From: Sneathiella limimaris
Lineage (GTDB): Bacteria; Pseudomonadota; Alphaproteobacteria; Sneathiellales; Sneathiellaceae
Length of the DNA: 64,000 nt
Assembly: GCF_012932565.1 (NCBI RefSeq)
Contig: NZ_JABBYJ010000001.1
Span: forward strand, 186,001-250,000
Direction: 5' to 3'
Under the pieces are notes generated by a model. It was given only the letters and a program-made list of their open reading frames with translations. It was not told the DNA's origin and searched no databases. The position numbers and the translations under genes were made by a program. This document shows positions 36,531-46,328 of this stretch, one piece after another (the first letter of the stretch is position 1; each line of letters starts with the position of its first letter).

Positions 36531-36677
36531 ATATCGGCTAGTTTTCAAAATTTGCTCTTCAACTGTGCGACCATTGGAAGCATTTAGATGTTGAAAATTT
36601 TATTTCACTACCGAAATGGGCCGCGATTATAGAAATCGCGCAGGGGTATAATATGTAGCTCAGTAAGTGAGAGTGGA

Positions 36678-38141
36678 ATGAAACATTATGAAGAGCTCAC
36701 CGGTGGTGAGGGTAAGCGGGTCTTCTATCGTGCAGAACGGTTTAAAGCATCAAACCTGATGCAGGAAGTTTCACCTCAGCTCAGTTTAGAAGATCGCTCT
36801 TTTGAGCTGGATGATATCAGCATGAGCGGTCTTTCCTTTATAAGCCCAACGAAGGCCATCTGGACTGCTGACATGAACAGGGATCTCTCCCTGAAACTGA
36901 AACTTGGCAGTAATGAAATTTTTAGTGGTACAGGGCAGATCAGGCGTGTTGAGTCTAAAGACGAGCATCAAAAAATCGCTTTAGAGCTCACAGATGGTTA
37001 TCTGGATATTCCACAACTTATCTCCAAGCATGATGAAATATCTCTCCAGCAACGTATTCAAAAGGGCCTTGTTGACAATAGCTCTCTTGTTACAGCGGAA
37101 TATAAAGAGGTCATTTCAGATGCCGTCTACCTCCTCAAATCAGTAAGAGATACGCTGGACGAAGTAGAAAGCAATCTCACTCAGCAATCTGCTCGACGGC
37201 AGGAGCAGATTCAGGAGATTATTTTTGAGTGCGAAAAGATTGCCTTGAACCGCTGGTGGGAAATTTCTGAAAAAGCAATGCGCTGCGTCAGCGAACTCAA
37301 AGGTGATAGCAACGCTATCAAGGCTGCTAAGCAATATACTGAAAAGGTTCTAACGCCTGAACTTGTTCCAGGTGCAAGTTGGAAGCGCTCTTACGAAAAG
37401 CCACTCGGGTATCCTGGTGATTTCGAAGTCATGAACTATGCTTACAATCTGTCCCTGATTGGGGAGAGCGCCTATGAAAAATTCTGCCATTTGCTTGGGA
37501 CTTCTACAGGCGGCTTTATTGCAACGCGAATGACACTGGTAAAGCAGAAAATCGCTGAACTGACAAACAAGGTTGCGGAAACTGGCGGAAACTCATTGAA
37601 GGTCGCTAGTCTTGGCTGTGGGCCTGCTCAGGAGGTCGCCAACTTCCTAAAAGGGCACAAACAACCTGTCAGTACACAATTTACCCTTATTGATCAGGAC
37701 CAGGACGCCCTGTCTTATGCCTACCGGAACAGCTATCCAGAGGTAATTCGTCTGGGTGATAAAGCAAGCGTAAATTGTCTTCACGCGACTTTCTTGGAGT
37801 TTCTTGCAGCTGGTGCTTTATTCAGCAAACTGGAAGCTCAAGACCTAATTTATGCAGTGGGTTTAGTTGATTATCTCACCGATCGCAGAGCGGAACGCTT
37901 GGTACAGGATCTCTACCAAAATTTAAAGCCCGGCGGTACACTGATGATTGGTAGCATGTATGACTCACCAAATAGTCTCGAATGGCAGGTGGAGTTTATT
38001 ACTGATTGGCAGCTTGAATACAGGAATAAGGAGCAAATGCTGGCGATGGCTTCTAGCCTTCCAGACACTGCGACCTTAAACACGACTGTCGATTCAACGG
38101 GTCACTGCATTGTGCTTGAGGTAACAAAACCTACTTCTTAA
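36678..38141 (+). CDS. PilZ-domain / SAM-dependent methyltransferase fusion
   Basis: 487-residue two-domain protein. The N-terminal part (about 10-110) is PilZ-like: R14-xxx-R18 (RVFYR) and D46-x-S-x-x-G51 (DISMSG) fit the c-di-GMP-binding pattern. A helical middle region (about 115-235) contains a conserved-looking block KPLGYPGDFEVMN (241-253). The C-terminal half is a class I methyltransferase with motif I VASLGCGPAQEV (309-320) and an acidic TLIDQDQDAL post-I segment; DLIYAVGLVDYLTD and LKPGGTLMIGSM continue the fold. The methyl acceptor is unknown. Its middle block recalls proteins annotated for methyl-ester signal synthesis, which I cannot verify. It is preceded by a CtrA site and converges on a histidine kinase gene. 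Confidence 0.75.
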   Translation: MKHYEELTGGEGKRVFYRAERFKASNLMQEVSPQLSLEDRSFELDDISMSGLSFISPTKAIWTADMNRDLSLKLKLGSNEIFSGTGQIRRVESKDEHQKIALELTDGYLDIPQLISKHDEISLQQRIQKGLVDNSSLVTAEYKEVISDAVYLLKSVRDTLDEVESNLTQQSARRQEQIQEIIFECEKIALNRWWEISEKAMRCVSELKGDSNAIKAAKQYTEKVLTPELVPGASWKRSYEKPLGYPGDFEVMNYAYNLSLIGESAYEKFCHLLGTSTGGFIATRMTLVKQKIAELTNKVAETGGNSLKVASLGCGPAQEVANFLKGHKQPVSTQFTLIDQDQDALSYAYRNSYPEVIRLGDKASVNCLHATFLEFLAAGALFSKLEAQDLIYAVGLVDYLTDRRAERLVQDLYQNLKPGGTLMIGSMYDSPNSLEWQVEFITDWQLEYRNKEQMLAMASSLPDTATLNTTVDSTGHCIVLEVTKPTS

Positions 38142-38142
38142 A

Positions 38143-39600
38143 TCAGGCAGACGCATTCCCAACTTGAAGCATCTGTTGCTGCTCATGGTAAGAATTCGTG
38201 TGATTTCTCTCTGCGGGGAAGGAAATATGTGCAGTCGTTCCTTCTCCGAGGCGACTATCAAGACTGATACTTCCCCCATGCAACTGCATCACGTTTTTAG
38301 AAAGGGGCAAGCCCAGACCTGTGCCCTCATAGTTTCGTGCAAGACTACTTTCGATCTGAACAAATGGGGCAAATACCTTATCAATATTTTCAGATTCGAT
38401 ACCAATGCCAGTATCCATTACATGTACAGTAATCGCACCATCTGCTTCGTCAGTAATGCTAATGCTAACGTTTCCGCCACTTGGGGTGAATTTCACGGCA
38501 TTTGAAAGCACGTTTAGGAAAACCTGTGCCACCAGCCGTGGATCAGCAAAGACAATGTGATCTCTGGATGGTAAGTCAAAAGCCAACCTGATTCCGTTCT
38601 CAACGGCTTTGTCTCGAACAATCCTCAGGGAAGAATTGATGACACTGGTCAGAGAAAGCTCTTCTTCCTGCAACGTCAGCTTGCCTGCTTCAGCTTTAGA
38701 CAAATCGAGAATGTCATTAATAATACTCAGTAGATGTTGTCCACTTGTATTGATGTCATGAGAGTACTCTTTGTACTGATCTGTTCCCAGTGGACCAAAC
38801 ATCTCTTTTTCCAAAATTTCAGAAAAACCGATGATCGCATTCAACGGGGTTCTAAGCTCATGGCTCATAATAGCAAGGAACTCAGATTTCGCATGGTTTG
38901 CTGATTGCGCCTTATCTGCAAGGTCTTCGCTCTTCAAGCGTTCAGAATCCAACATCCTCATATTCACAAAATCCCTACGCTGAGCCAGCTCCTGGAAATA
39001 GGCGGCAAAGACGCCCATACCGGCTGCAGTCAGCAAGAAGAAGTCATTCGAAAGCAGGATGTGCAAGGGAATTGGATTCAACCAAAGAGCTGACACATGA
39101 TATGACAAGATCAAGCACATGGTCACACTTGTCGCATAAAGAAAGCGGGTCGGAGGTAGGCAGCAACAGAAAATGATTAGCGGCGTTAACCCTGCATAAT
39201 AGAGATAACTGCCTGGCTCGCCAGCAATGGCCGTCATGGCAATAATGCTTAACCCTGACACCAGCATACACATTGCAGCGCCTAACTGTGCAATACGCGG
39301 ATAAAATCGAGTATACGTTAGGAAATAGACGAGAACGATCAGCGGGATTGTTGTCGTAAAACGGATCGTGATGGCAATCTCGTAGACGTGCTCCAGGATA
39401 TAATAGTCAAGAAACGAAAATCCAGCATAGATGATCAATGCGGAAAGCAGCGACAGCCGCATTACCGACAAGGATTTAGCGATTGCGTCATCGTTATACT
39501 CCGATTCAAAAATCGGATCCGCAAAACGCAAAGAAAAGCGATTTATCGCTGTTCCCCCAATATCTGTGCTTGGTAGTATCGTGCTACTCAAATTTATCAA
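38143..39600 (-). CDS. Membrane histidine kinase, PleC/DivJ-like
   Basis: 485-residue sensor kinase. Six hydrophobic segments lie between about 47 and 205. HisKA carries H247 in FLAIMSHELRTPLNAIIGFS, followed by the segment MFGPLGTDQYKEY...SGQHLLSIINDILDLSKAEAGK, typical of alphaproteobacterial PdhS-type kinases (PleC, DivJ, PdhS) that act on DivK/PleD. HATPase_c has N-box FLNVLSNAVKFTPSGG, DTGIGI and GTGLGLPLSK. There is no receiver domain. The start appears to be TTG 39600 (GGAT upstream); no ATG is available before residue 47. It ends 1 base from the convergent PilZ-methyltransferase gene. Confidence 0.88.
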   Translation of the reverse strand: MINLSSTILPSTDIGGTAINRFSLRFADPIFESEYNDDAIAKSLSVMRLSLLSALIIYAGFSFLDYYILEHVYEIAITIRFTTTIPLIVLVYFLTYTRFYPRIAQLGAAMCMLVSGLSIIAMTAIAGEPGSYLYYAGLTPLIIFCCCLPPTRFLYATSVTMCLILSYHVSALWLNPIPLHILLSNDFFLLTAAGMGVFAAYFQELAQRRDFVNMRMLDSERLKSEDLADKAQSANHAKSEFLAIMSHELRTPLNAIIGFSEILEKEMFGPLGTDQYKEYSHDINTSGQHLLSIINDILDLSKAEAGKLTLQEEELSLTSVINSSLRIVRDKAVENGIRLAFDLPSRDHIVFADPRLVAQVFLNVLSNAVKFTPSGGNVSISITDEADGAITVHVMDTGIGIESENIDKVFAPFVQIESSLARNYEGTGLGLPLSKNVMQLHGGSISLDSRLGEGTTAHISFPAERNHTNSYHEQQQMLQVGNASA

Positions 39601-39660
39601 TTTCTTGATCCAAGAACTAATTACAGCGACGATACAGTAAGTCTGACTTAGTAAATAAGT

Positions 39661-39685
39661 GGTTAATGGACAGAATTTATTAACC
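39661..39685. promoter_or_regulatory. Inverted repeat upstream of the histidine kinase gene
   Basis: GGTTAAT and ATTAACC are perfect 7-base arms around an 11-base spacer, 61-85 bases upstream of the kinase start. The arms contain CtrA-type half sites (TTAACC) in inverted orientation, but the spacing is not the canonical N7 direct repeat, so the binding protein is uncertain. Confidence 0.4.
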
Positions 39686-39749
39686 TATTGGGATAGTAAT
39701 ATAGTTAAATCCCAGACATAACGCTTTATATTAGGAAAATACTTATTTA

Positions 39750-41090
39750 TTACTTTTTAAGGTCATTAGAACTTGCACTAGCCAATATTTGAATCATTTT
39801 CAGAGGTCGGTAAAACACTTTTTCTGGCTCAATCAAGTGAACAACTTTAAAGAAGCTTTCAATTACGTTCGGCGCTGAGGAGGATAAAACCAAGGCCTTT
39901 AGCTGGTTTTTGATTTTCCAACCGAATGGTGGGTTTCCAGTGGTCTGTAAATACTTGAAATCCTGCCCCATAGCCAGATCCCAAGGAGTTCTAAATATAC
40001 GATTGAGGCTTTGAAGATAGAAGTTCCTGAGAATAAGAACATCACCTTCATTTCTCAAATCAACGGTGTCTAATCTCTCCTGCAGGCTCTGAACGGATTG
40101 AAAAGCAATACTCATACCTTGTCCAAAAAGTGGATTGAGACTGACATTTGTATCCCCAACAGGGATCAATCGAAGCGGAAAGTGTTTTAACCTGTCATAA
40201 TGCCGCCTGATACTGCTTGGAAACTTATGGAGACTTATATCTGATAGAAATTCGGCATCTTTGACGGCTTCATAAACCTCTGGTCTTGGCAGGTTTTTTG
40301 CGAATTCCAAAAACCCCTGCTTATCAGAAGGCGGATGATCTTTGTGATATCCGGCTAAAGTTAAAAGCCAGGTATCATTTTCCACTCTTACAAGGGTACA
40401 CCCCCTCACCTCATCTGGGCCTGTCGGATAGATTAACAGACTTGTCCAATCTCTCTGGTCATCCGGAGGTAATTGTAAAAAACAGCTGGCGTACCCCAAA
40501 TCAACCCTCGTTTCAGAGATAGGAACCGTTCCATATCCCTTCTCTTCAAGCCATTTTGGAAGCTTACTGCCTCGACCGGTTGCATCAATAAACAGATCAC
40601 CTTCGATCCGCTCCTTTTCACCGGATATCTCTTGAATATGAACCGCTACGACTTGATCACCACTTGGATCAGTTTCATAATCAGTAACCCGTGTCTGGTA
40701 TCGGAAAGTGACTTGCGGGAGTTTTTGGACACAGTGACGGATACAATATTCAAGCAACGGACGGGATTGAAAACGAATAGGAAGGTCTCCATTAAACCGC
40801 GGCATAAACCTCTTATTGAGATACCATTTAACATCACCACAAAAATCTGCAGTGGGAGCGGAAAACTCTTCAAGCATTTCAGGAAGCTCTGGAAATAGCT
40901 TCGTAAGAGCGTCGCTGCCACCTTTTAGTAGACCATGGACATGACGTCCTTGCGGCACCCCTTTTCGAGCTTCTATTGTTTCAGGCTCTTTATCCGCTTC
41001 TAGGATAATGATCTCGTCAAATTTGTTTGAAAGTGCTTTTGCTGTCGCTAAACCAGCAACACTGCCCCCTGCGATAATGGCCCGCACCAT
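39750..41090 (-). CDS. FAD-dependent oxidoreductase (monooxygenase-like)
   Basis: 446-residue flavoprotein of the PHBH/UbiH-related fold. The N-terminal dinucleotide-binding motif is AIIAGGSVAGLATAKALS (about 4-21), a DATGRGSKLPKWL segment lies near 168-180, and the second FAD contact is IPVGDTNVSLNPLFGQGMSI (about 311-330). It would use NAD(P)H and oxygen, or another donor, on an organic substrate, but no catalytic signature picks one out; it lacks the WxWxIP motif of flavin halogenases. It stands alone, with the atp terminator upstream of its start and the kinase gene downstream. Confidence 0.75.
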   Translation of the reverse strand: MVRAIIAGGSVAGLATAKALSNKFDEIIILEADKEPETIEARKGVPQGRHVHGLLKGGSDALTKLFPELPEMLEEFSAPTADFCGDVKWYLNKRFMPRFNGDLPIRFQSRPLLEYCIRHCVQKLPQVTFRYQTRVTDYETDPSGDQVVAVHIQEISGEKERIEGDLFIDATGRGSKLPKWLEEKGYGTVPISETRVDLGYASCFLQLPPDDQRDWTSLLIYPTGPDEVRGCTLVRVENDTWLLTLAGYHKDHPPSDKQGFLEFAKNLPRPEVYEAVKDAEFLSDISLHKFPSSIRRHYDRLKHFPLRLIPVGDTNVSLNPLFGQGMSIAFQSVQSLQERLDTVDLRNEGDVLILRNFYLQSLNRIFRTPWDLAMGQDFKYLQTTGNPPFGWKIKNQLKALVLSSSAPNVIESFFKVVHLIEPEKVFYRPLKMIQILASASSNDLKK

Positions 41091-41174
41091 TTCCCCTCAC
41101 CAATAAGTAGAATATGGAACCATAGTATTGCGCAAAATCAAATTACACAACAATTTCAATATCTTCGGGACAAT

Positions 41175-41203
41175 AAAAAAGGGACCGAAATCGGTCCCTT
41201 TTT
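41175..41203 (-). terminator. Intrinsic terminator of the atp operon
   Basis: GGGACCGA (41181-41188) and TCGGTCCC (41191-41198) form a perfect 8-bp stem flanked by A6 and T5 tracts, so it can act on both strands. It lies 20 bases downstream of atpC and separates the atp operon from the FAD oxidoreductase gene on the same strand. Confidence 0.9.
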
Positions 41204-41222
41204 AAACTCCATCTGATAGCGC

Positions 41223-41624
41223 TTAAGCAAGTGCTTCCAGTAGTTGTTCCAGATGCTCTTTATTTTCCTGGGCCTTCCGCCGAACTTCATCGTCCTTGGC
41301 GTCTTCAACATCCTCAGCAGCATCTTTAATTTTCTGCTCGAGTCTTGAACGGTCCAGGTCAGCAACATGAATTGCTTCTTCTGCCAAAACAGTCATTTTG
41401 TCTTCAGCAACCTGAACGAAACCACCGTTCACAAAAATACGATCTTTTTCAACATCGCCTTCGTAAATGGAAATCACACCAGGACGCAGTGAAGATGTAA
41501 TCGGTGTGTGCCCGGCCATAACGGCGAAGTCACCTTCAGCGCCCGGCACAACGACCATTTCATAAGCATCTGAGAGCAAAAGCTTCTCAGGTGAGACCAA
41601 ATCCATGGTTACCATATCAGCCAT
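41223..41624 (-). CDS. atpC: ATP synthase F1 subunit epsilon
   Basis: 133-residue epsilon subunit. The N-terminal beta-sandwich is clear (LVSPEKLLLSDAYEMVVVPG, EGDFAVMAGHTPITSSLRPG, FVNGGFVQVAEDKMTVLAEE), followed by the C-terminal two-helix regulatory part (about 88-133). It links the gamma shaft to the c-ring and restrains ATP hydrolysis. Last gene of atpHAGDC, 23 bases after atpD, followed by a strong terminator. Confidence 0.96.
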   Translation of the reverse strand: MADMVTMDLVSPEKLLLSDAYEMVVVPGAEGDFAVMAGHTPITSSLRPGVISIYEGDVEKDRIFVNGGFVQVAEDKMTVLAEEAIHVADLDRSRLEQKIKDAAEDVEDAKDDEVRRKAQENKEHLEQLLEALA

Positions 41625-41647
41625 TTAGAGCTCTCCTCAAATTCCAA

Positions 41648-43123
<1,476 letters not shown>

Positions 43124-44002
43124 CTAGAGCGCTTCGGCACCAGAGATAATTTCAATCAATTCGCTTGTAATCGCAGCCTGACGCTCACGGTTATATTGCA
43201 AAGTGAGTTTTTCGATCATGTCACCTGCGTTCCGTGTTGCGTTATCCATCGCTGTCATACGAGCACCCTGCTCAGAAGCAGAGTTTTCCAACAAGGCTTT
43301 ATAAACCTGAACAGAAATGTTCCGTGGCAACAGATCAGCCAGGATTTCTTCTTCTTCCGGTTCATAGTCGTAATCCACTTCGCTTTCAGCTTCTTCACCA
43401 GAAGCTTCAGGAATGGATGCTGGGATCAACTGTTGCTCAGTAACTTCCTGCGTCAGAACAGATACGAACTTCGCATAGAAGATAGAGCAAACGTCATATT
43501 CCTCGCTATCGAACATAGACAGGATTTTCTGAGCGATAGGCGCTGCATCATCAAAACCGATCCGTTTTGAGCCAGACAGATCCACGAAATCAATGATCAG
43601 ATGACCATACTTCCGCTTCAGAACATCACGGCCTTTCTTACCAACACAGATGATCTTAACATCCTTGCCTTCAGCAAGTAGTTTTTCTGCCCGCAGACCT
43701 GCAGCCTTAGCAATAGAGCTGTTAAAGCCACCGCAAAGACCACGCTCACCAGTTGCAACAATCAGAACATGTCGTTGATCGGATCCAGTCCCCTGCAGAA
43801 GCCGAGGACCCTCACGACCTTCCAAACCGCTGGCGAGGGAGACCATCATGGCCTCCATCTTCTCAGCGTATGGCCGCGCCGCATTGGCCGCTTCCTCAGC
43901 ATGACGCAGTTTCGCAGCCGCAACCATTTTCATGGCTTTGGTGATTTTCTGCGTTGAGGTAACGCTTGTGATCCGATTTTTGAGTTCTTTAAGGTTCGCC
44001 AT
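43124..44002 (-). CDS. atpG: ATP synthase F1 subunit gamma
   Basis: 292-residue central-stalk subunit. The N-terminal helix [20 protein letters not shown] and the C-terminal helix [20 protein letters not shown]...[12 protein letters not shown] are conserved. [15 protein letters not shown] is at about 86-100. An acidic insertion (about 198-216, YDYEPEEEE) is seen in alphaproteobacterial gammas. AAAAGGGGG lies upstream of the start. Confidence 0.97.
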   Translation of the reverse strand: MANLKELKNRITSVTSTQKITKAMKMVAAAKLRHAEEAANAARPYAEKMEAMMVSLASGLEGREGPRLLQGTGSDQRHVLIVATGERGLCGGFNSSIAKAAGLRAEKLLAEGKDVKIICVGKKGRDVLKRKYGHLIIDFVDLSGSKRIGFDDAAPIAQKILSMFDSEEYDVCSIFYAKFVSVLTQEVTEQQLIPASIPEASGEEAESEVDYDYEPEEEEILADLLPRNISVQVYKALLENSASEQGARMTAMDNATRNAGDMIEKLTLQYNRERQAAITSELIEIISGAEAL

Positions 44003-44031
44003 TTGAGGCTACCCCCTTTTCAGCTCAAAGG

Positions 44032-45561
44032 TTACGCAAAAGTAGTTGTGAAGCTTTCCAAAATTCCAGCCAGCTTTTCTTCATTTTCTGAAGAAAGAGC
44101 AGCCTCATCCCGGATTGCATCCATCAAATCTTGGTGTTTGGCATGCATTTCAGTCAGCAGCTGCTTCTCGTAAGAACCAATCTGGTCAACTGCAATGCGA
44201 TCAAGGTAGCCTTTCACACCAGAGAAGATCACTACAACCTGTTCTTCCATAGTCAGCGGTGAGTACTGAGGCTGCTTCAACAGCTCAGTCAAACGTGCAC
44301 CACGGGCCAGAAGTTTCTGAGTGGAAGCATCCAGATCAGAACCGAACTGAGCAAAAGCAGCCATTTCGCGATACTGAGCAAGTTCCAGCTTAATGGTACC
44401 CGCAACCTGTTTCATCGCTTTTGTTTGAGCAGAAGAGCCCACACGAGACACAGACAGACCAACGTTAATCGCTGGACGAATACCCTGATAGAAGAGTTCT
44501 GTTTCCAGGAAGATCTGACCATCAGTAATGGAGATCACGTTCGTTGGAATATAGGCAGACACGTCACCGGCTTGAGTTTCAATTACTGGCAATGCAGTCA
44601 TGGAACCGAGGCCATTGTCTTCGTTCAGCTTCGCAGAACGCTCCAACAGACGAGAATGTAGATAGAAAACGTCACCTGGGTAAGCTTCACGTCCTGGAGG
44701 ACGACGCAGCAGCAGGGACATCTGACGATAAGCAACAGCTTGCTTGGAAAGATCATCATAAATGATCAAAGAGTGCATACCGTTATCACGGAAGAATTCA
44801 GCCATCGCACAGCCAGTAAATGGTGCAAGATACTGAAGAGGAGCCGGATCAGATGCAGTCGCAGCAACAACGATGGAGTATTCCATCGCACCGTTTTCTT
44901 CCAGTGTTTTCACAACCTGAGCAACGGTGGAGCGCTTCTGACCAACCACAACGTACACGCAGTAAAGTTTTTTACCTTCGTCATCTGTTGCATTGACTGA
45001 TTTCTGGTTCAGGATCGCATCAACAGCAACAGCTGTCTTACCTGTCTGGCGGTCACCAATGATCAATTCACGCTGACCACGTCCGATTGGAACCAAGCTG
45101 TCAATCGCTTTCAAGCCGGTCATCATAGGCTCATGAACGGATTTACGTGGCATAATGCCAGGCGCCTTCACGTCCACACGCTTCATTTCGCCGCCTTCGA
45201 TTGGGCCTTTTCCGTCAATCGGATTACCCAGACCGTCAACAACACGTCCCAGAAGACCTTTACCAACCTTGGTTTCAACGATAGCGCCAGTCCGCTTAAC
45301 TGTATCGCCTTCTTTAATGTCCCGGTCGGAACCGAAGATCACAGCACCAACGTTGTCTTCCTCGAGGTTAAGAGCCAAGCCCTTAATACCACCTGGGAAT
45401 TCAACCATCTCACCAGCCTGGATCTTATCCAGACCATAAATACGAGCAACACCGTCACCTACGGACAGCACCTGACCCACTTCTGAAACTTCAGCCTGCG
45501 TGTCAAAACCCGCAATCTGCTGTTTAAGAATTTCGGAAATTTCTGCGGCGCGGATGTCCAT
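44032..45561 (-). CDS. atpA: ATP synthase F1 subunit alpha
   Basis: 509-residue regulatory/non-catalytic nucleotide-binding subunit. It starts [20 protein letters not shown] and has the P-loop [18 protein letters not shown] (about 169-186), [13 protein letters not shown] and [23 protein letters not shown] 45561 shares its first base with the atpH stop (TGATG); a GTG one codon earlier is less likely. AAAGGGG lies at good spacing before it. Confidence 0.98.
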   Translation of the reverse strand: MDIRAAEISEILKQQIAGFDTQAEVSEVGQVLSVGDGVARIYGLDKIQAGEMVEFPGGIKGLALNLEEDNVGAVIFGSDRDIKEGDTVKRTGAIVETKVGKGLLGRVVDGLGNPIDGKGPIEGGEMKRVDVKAPGIMPRKSVHEPMMTGLKAIDSLVPIGRGQRELIIGDRQTGKTAVAVDAILNQKSVNATDDEGKKLYCVYVVVGQKRSTVAQVVKTLEENGAMEYSIVVAATASDPAPLQYLAPFTGCAMAEFFRDNGMHSLIIYDDLSKQAVAYRQMSLLLRRPPGREAYPGDVFYLHSRLLERSAKLNEDNGLGSMTALPVIETQAGDVSAYIPTNVISITDGQIFLETELFYQGIRPAINVGLSVSRVGSSAQTKAMKQVAGTIKLELAQYREMAAFAQFGSDLDASTQKLLARGARLTELLKQPQYSPLTMEEQVVVIFSGVKGYLDRIAVDQIGSYEKQLLTEMHAKHQDLMDAIRDEAALSSENEEKLAGILESFTTTFA

Positions 45562-46121
45562 CACCCAACCCCTTTCATGGCAAACTTAAGATTTTGAAGC
45601 TTGGTTCTGATCGAACTATCGACCATACGCGAACCGACTTTAACCACCAGACCACCGATCAGACTTTCATCAACATCTGCTTCGATGGCAACATCACTAC
45701 CAATAGAAGACTTCAGCTCTTTCTCAAGAGCCTCCATCTGCTTGGCAGTCAGTTTTTTAGCGGAGACAACTTTGGCAATTACTTCACCGCGTTCAGCAGC
45801 AAGTAATTGATTGAAAGTGTCAATCATATCCGCGAGGGCAATCAGACGGCGATTTTGTGCCACCGTACCCACGAATCGACGAACCAAATCACTAATGCCG
45901 AGTTTTTCAAGAACAGCCAACATGGCCCTTTCTTGATCTTCCCGACTAATAAGTGGACTACGGACGAGCTTCGCCAGATCAGCGCTCTCCCCCATTGCGG
46001 TTTTAATCGTGGCCAGATCGGAAGCGACAACATCAACCTGCTTCGCATCGGAAGCAAGATCAAAGAGTGCTGTTGCGTACCGGCCAGCGATACCTGAAAC
46101 TTTTATATTCTCAGCTGACAA
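45561..46121 (-). CDS. atpH: ATP synthase F1 subunit delta
   Basis: 186-residue peripheral-stalk subunit (OSCP family). The body reads [20 protein letters not shown], a delta-type N-terminal helix bundle, and ends with [20 protein letters not shown] ... [14 protein letters not shown]. No ATG or GTG exists at the family start; TTG 46121, with GGGGAA about 6 bases upstream, gives a normal length. The open frame continues upstream with basic, non-family sequence. First gene of atpHAGDC. Confidence 0.93.
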   Translation of the reverse strand: MSAENIKVSGIAGRYATALFDLASDAKQVDVVASDLATIKTAMGESADLAKLVRSPLISREDQERAMLAVLEKLGISDLVRRFVGTVAQNRRLIALADMIDTFNQLLAAERGEVIAKVVSAKKLTAKQMEALEKELKSSIGSDVAIEADVDESLIGGLVVKVGSRMVDSSIRTKLQNLKFAMKGVG

Positions 46122-46328
46122 GGAAAGTTCCCCAAGCCTGAAAAAACGACGCAAAACGCGTCGCAAGAAAAATTCGTTCAACGCCTGCAATATGGACTTT
46201 TTTAAGTAGCCCTTTGAGCAAGGCACGGGGTTATTAGCACACGGAATTCCATGAAGCAATATCCCCAAGGTTAGTTTCTGCAGCAAAATTCACGAAATCT
46301 TTACAAATCCCGCTTTTTGGCCACAGTC

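Larger units (their letters stand above)
36364..36677. other. AT-rich regulatory region before the PilZ-methyltransferase gene
   Basis: This 314-bp gap has no supportable gene. It contains a perfect DnaA-box nonamer (36417-36425), a perfect CtrA-type site (36514-36530) and long A/T stretches. A stretch near 36650 resembles a tRNA D-arm by chance but no tRNA can be folded there. Confidence 0.65.

Noticed and set aside
36364-36677. Replication origin, from the DnaA box, CtrA site and AT-rich DNA
   Set aside because: Only one strict DnaA box and one CtrA site are seen, with no box cluster or parAB, dnaA or hemE neighbours.
36640-36680. tRNA-like text (TAGCTCAG ... GAGAG)
   Set aside because: It resembles a D-arm only; no acceptor stem, anticodon arm or TPsiC sequence can be found around it.
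46122-46286. N-terminal extension of the delta subunit
   Set aside because: The upstream in-frame sequence is basic and unlike any delta subunit, and the TTG at 46121 has a good ribosome-binding site.
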